Shown: one piece after another, positions 48,276 through 64,000 of the stretch | Position numbering within the stretch: the stretch's first letter is position 1 | Layout: every line of letters begins with the position of its first letter | DNA from: Aptenodytes patagonicus | Lineage: Eukaryota > Chordata > Aves > Sphenisciformes > Spheniscidae | Length of the DNA stretch: 64,000 nt | Direction of reading: 5' to 3' | Assembly: GCF_965638725.1 (NCBI RefSeq) | Contig: NC_134953.1 | Location: 41,438,454 to 41,502,453, forward strand | The notes under the pieces: generated by a model | What the model was told of the DNA's origin: nothing | Databases searched by the model: none | What the model saw: only the letters and a program-made list of their open reading frames with translations | Made by a program: the position numbers and the translations under genes

Positions 48276-49457
48276 TCAACTCTATAAAGTATACAACAGG
48301 CACTCGGCAATTACAGCTGCAGGGAAAATACAGAGCAAAACAAAAGCGGTTAAGTTTATGAAAAAAAGTTCTTAAATCTACATCAAAAGAGTGCAACCGG
48401 CCAACGACCGGTGGATGACCGATGTTTTTCTGACAAACAAAACCTCTTTCATGTAAGAAGAAAACTGGAGAAAATAAGAATATAAAACAAAGGGCCAGTG
48501 TAAAAGCAGCGTAAGCTGGGACTCGGGATGATAGGCAACTCCAAACGAGAATTTCCCCTTTTGCCGGTAAAGCCCTAAAACCACCCAAGTCTCAGCGTCA
48601 CGCCTGGTTTACGTGGCTGGGGAGCAGTGGAGGACGAGGAGCTTCCAGCTTTCCAGCTCAGCTCTGCGGGAGTGCCGAGGGCTTGCCTCTGCGGTGGGTT
48701 GCATATCGAAGGAGTCAGGGGAAAAGCATGGATCCTGTTTTGTTGAGTGGTGCAAACCAGCTACGCCTTTGTGTCAGGGTTTCAGGTCAGGTTGCACACC
48801 AAGTCGCTCATCATTTTTTTCTGGGTGGGAGATTTCTAATGGGGTTTGTATAAGACGGGAGGTTGGCGCTGGACGGCACAATGGGTTGAATCTGCACAGC
48901 TTAGCAAAACAGGAATACCTGTCTACAGACTGATAGGATGTCATATATTAATTTGACCCGCACATAACATTTATACATTTCACAGAAATGACTCTGTATC
49001 TCATTAACAGATACACAGCTCTGGTACATTGAACAGAAATAAGAGAACGACTTCATCATTTCTGTAATTCATCAATATTATATAATAAAGGCTTAGAAAT
49101 TGGTAGCAGAAAGAACTGTAAAACGCAGCAAGCTAAGAAAGGACGACATTTTGAGGTGTGTTTGTCTTTGTCATGCAGCATAACACCAAATTTGTAAATT
49201 TTTTTTTTTTTTAGGATGCCATGGATTTAAGGCACTTGCAACAATGCCAGATAGCTAGTCATGTTCTAAAATTATGGGACAGATGAGTTAACAGTACAGT
49301 TGACATAAAGTTTAATAATACTGACAATTATGACATTAATTCAAGTCTATTGATCTAAAAACATTACATTACAAATAAGAAAATGAAGTAATAATGCCAT
49401 GGAACTCTAAAAAGAAAAAGTTATATGTGTACCACAAAGTATCAACACGAAAATACC

Positions 49458-49465
49458 TATTTACA
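49458..49465 (-). promoter_or_regulatory. Pumilio-type element in PRKG1 3' UTR
   Basis: TGTAAATA on the transcript strand matches the PUF-protein consensus TGTANATA. It would be present only in the long 3' UTR form. An eight-base match occurs by chance often enough that this is only a candidate. Confidence 0.25.
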
Positions 49466-51457
49466 TAAATATTCGCTTGTGGTCCTGTTGTTAAATAAGA
49501 GTTTGCTATGGATAATGCAGCACTGTGAGAAGCTACGGATCTTCTGTGTCTTAGCGACACCAATCTTAATACACTCGTTTTAAATACGGGAGCTGATTTC
49601 CCCTTACGTAAATACGCCGTCATCCCATATATTAAAAAAGGAGACAAAGAAGAAAGGACAGTAAGTGGAAACACAGAGGCAATCCGTTGTTGTGAATATA
49701 TATATCTATCTATAATGCAACTCAAATATATTACTTATAAATGAAGGCGTTTATCATATACATATGCTAAGTATGTTGTTTAAAGTATGCTTAGGAAAGG
49801 TGATGGAAGTCGAGTGAGGTGTTTGATATCAAAATAAACTTATATTCGGTACAGTGCATGCCGCACGCTGCAGTTATTAATTACCGTGTGTGGCACAAGG
49901 AAAAAAGGATAGGAAAAAGAAAAATAACCCATCAGCCCATTTTAAAACCTTCTTCCCGTAATGTTTCCGGGTTGCTCCCCAAAATTGTTGTGATGGTCCT
50001 TCCTCCCAGCAACCCCTTGACTGACCGCTGCATCTCAGCTACTGAATATCATCATTTTGGGACAAACTCCTCTCTCTGTTCTTCTATAGAAAGTTACCAA
50101 ACGCAACAAGTTTTCTCCTCCAACGTCACCATATCCATCAAGTGAAAAACTGGGGGGATGTGAGTAAAGAATTTGGCTTTTAGGCAGCAGCCTGTTTGCT
50201 AAGATGCCTAGTGATTATTTTAGCCCTAGTGTTCAGCATTGGCTTTCAGTGTCTTCCATCCCTCAGAGAAAGGCTGAAAAGCAATCGTGTATTTGCCCTA
50301 TACGAGTAATTCCCAGGAGACGTAGTTACTATCTTTTCCCTATGGTTCTCAAGGCAAACAAGTTTTAATGATTAATGAATACCTGAAGTTATTGTGCCGA
50401 TGGTGTCGCCTCACCCTTCTGAAAACTAAGGAGCAAATTCAGCGACACAGACTGGTTTCGAAGGGGTCGCGATGACCGAGCTTTTTAGTTTGCTGGCAAA
50501 TAACAGACATTGTTGATGCTGTCAAAGAAGGGGAGAAAATATCTTTTTAATACACTCTATTAAGTCACTTTCATTAGGAACATGGGAAAAGAGTTGGGAT
50601 CTAGCATCAGGGAAATAATTTTTTACTGTTAAAACTTAACATTTTCCATGTACTATGTAGGCAAAAGTCATATAAATGACTTCTGAGCGAAAGTTCATCT
50701 TTTGACTTCCAGCATATACAACAGCTCTTGGCAGCTCTGAGATGAAATGGGGCAGCATCTGCTAATTTTTTTGGGCAGGGTCTGTTATAGAGACTGAAAG
50801 CTGATAAACTTTTAGTCCCATGCATATGCAACCAGCAGGCATCCAGGACAGGATTCCTCTGTTATGTCCTACAAATCAGAAGAGACTGCACTAAAGCAAA
50901 GGAAAAGCAGTAGAAGTGAGGGAAAAGTGTACACACAATAATACCGTTTTCCTCAGCTCTTTTTTTCATATGAGCTGACTCGGCTCTAACCATCCCCGTG
51001 CCTTAACATGGTCACTGGGGACCTGGTACACTGGAGACACAGAGACCTCACATGAACATATCTAATATTGGTTTTCCGTTTAATTCCACTGACTTTTCCA
51101 TGGAGCTCCTTAGTCTTGTGAGGCATTAGGATTACATTTTTATGGGCAATATTACAAATAGAGCCAGAAAACTGGCCTTGTACTACCTTTTATTTTAACT
51201 AGCTTTGTACTAAACACGGAAAAGATGCAGACATGGAGACGTAAAGTCATCTAAGAGCCTGATGGAGAACAATGCCTCTTGCTACATATTTCTGAAATGG
51301 TGGTTGACTCAATTTATATTCACAGATGAAGGATGTACATAGCACCTATAAAGTACATTATGGGTCTTATGTTTTCCCTTTGGGTTCTAAAAAGGTAAAA
51401 ATTAAGCTTAGTTTTATGCCTAATAGCTAATCAATAAGACCAGTGGGCTGCTGTCAC

Positions 51458-51463
51458 TTTATT
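51458..51463 (-). terminator. PRKG1: Candidate proximal poly(A) signal of PRKG1
   Basis: Minus-strand AATAAA 812 bp after the stop codon. Use of this site would give a much shorter 3' UTR. The evidence is the hexamer alone. Confidence 0.3.
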
Positions 51464-52274
51464 ACAGGACCATTATTTAAGCACTATTTTATATGTAAAA
51501 TGGATTAATTTCATGATTTTTTTTTCATGCAGTTATGTATTTGTATGAAGGGAAAGGAAAAAAAAACCCCAAACTTTGTGTTACAGTATGTTCTCAGCTC
51601 TATGAGAGAAGCAACCCATATCTGCCTTAACAGGATCTAGAGCAGTTGTGCTTTTGTTTTACCAGGCTAAAAAAAATTTTCTCAAAAAGAAAGAGGAAAG
51701 GTAACATTCAGTCTTGTCAAGAATACTGCTCGGAAAGAAAAAGGACAAATTTTACCACTGCTTTGACATGAACTTTTTGACCAGTACTACTGTGGTCCTC
51801 CTTTGCTCCTACACTGGCCTATAGTAGAAGACCTACAGAGTTTGGAGGGTGGGAGTAACCCAAATCCTGCACTGTATTTAGCTACAGCACTCAATAAATT
51901 ACTATTGATCCTACTGATAAAGCCAGTACCTTGCAGCTAGAATTAAGTGTGTCTTACACTATGTATCTCTTGACTTTTATAATTAAGAGTGTAGCAAGAT
52001 CGTCGCAGTGATAGAAAACATATTTCTTTACCGGTGAAAGGCTTTGCATCAGGACCACCATGTCAACTGCTATTTTAAGTTTGAACATAAAACATGAAGA
52101 GCACTATTGTCATCTAAGCAATAAGTCCTAATGCCACTGTAGTTACTGTAGCAGCATCAATCAAGGCATCATGGTGACCCCGAGCACTAATCCTCCCCAA
52201 TTCTTTCGGTTTCGCTGGCAGCCTTGTCCCAGGAAGCTGTCTTCAGCAAGGCAGAAGCAGGTAAGAGAAATACA

Positions 52275-63998
<11,724 letters not shown>

Positions 63999-64000
63999 AA

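Larger units (their letters stand above)
48250..52274 (-). other. PRKG1: Probable PRKG1 3' untranslated region
   Basis: About 4.0 kb of AT-rich sequence without repeats or convincing ORFs follows the PRKG1 stop. It ends just after an AATAAA at 48275-48270. A second AATAAA at 51463-51458 would give a short form of about 0.8 kb. A Pumilio-type TGTAAATA lies at 49465-49458. Mammalian PRKG1 also has a long 3' UTR. The extent is inferred from the signal positions, not from a transcript. Confidence 0.55.

Overview
The window is vertebrate nuclear DNA, almost certainly from a bird. It carries CR1 retrotransposon 3' ends typical of birds and other sauropsids, is gene-poor, and has a single strong CpG island. 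It holds two genes that are also neighbours in other vertebrates, both transcribed from the minus strand: the 3' end of PRKG1 (cGMP-dependent protein kinase 1) and the complete DKK1 gene (Dickkopf-1, a secreted Wnt antagonist). No species assignment is attempted.

Layout from right to left, in the direction of transcription. Positions 63987 to 52275 carry the last seven coding exons of PRKG1. They encode most of the catalytic domain, from just before the catalytic loop to the C-terminal WDIDF end. All splice sites are GT/AG and all phases join without a break. A long AT-rich region down to about 48250, ending in an AATAAA signal, is the probable 3' UTR. About 2.3 kb of intergenic DNA follows, with an old CR1 fragment, a perfect Maf/AP-1 site and two head-to-head TCF/LEF sites. 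Next is a CpG island (about 45.1-46.8 kb) with the TATA-containing DKK1 promoter. DKK1 itself has four coding exons packed into 1147 bp (45811 to 44665) and encodes a 236-residue protein with both ten-cysteine domains and the N-terminal NAI motif. Two candidate poly(A) signals lie at 44382 and 43907.

Positions 1 to about 43900 form the gene desert downstream of DKK1. I find no convincing exon, RNA gene or recent mobile element there except CR1 and older repeat remnants. Points of interest are a 28-bp palindrome of two opposed TCF/LEF sites near 2.64 kb with a third site close by, several stretches that look like conserved non-coding elements, an isolated 300-bp CpG cluster at 25.15-25.45 kb, very short-looped perfect hairpins at 32.1 and 36.1 kb, and an AT palindrome cluster at 36.0 kb.

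Functionally, DKK1 is an established feedback target of Wnt/beta-catenin and c-Jun signalling. The TCF and Maf/AP-1 sites fit that biology, but their use here is inferred from sequence only. Conservation could not be measured; candidate conserved elements are judged by eye and carry low confidence.
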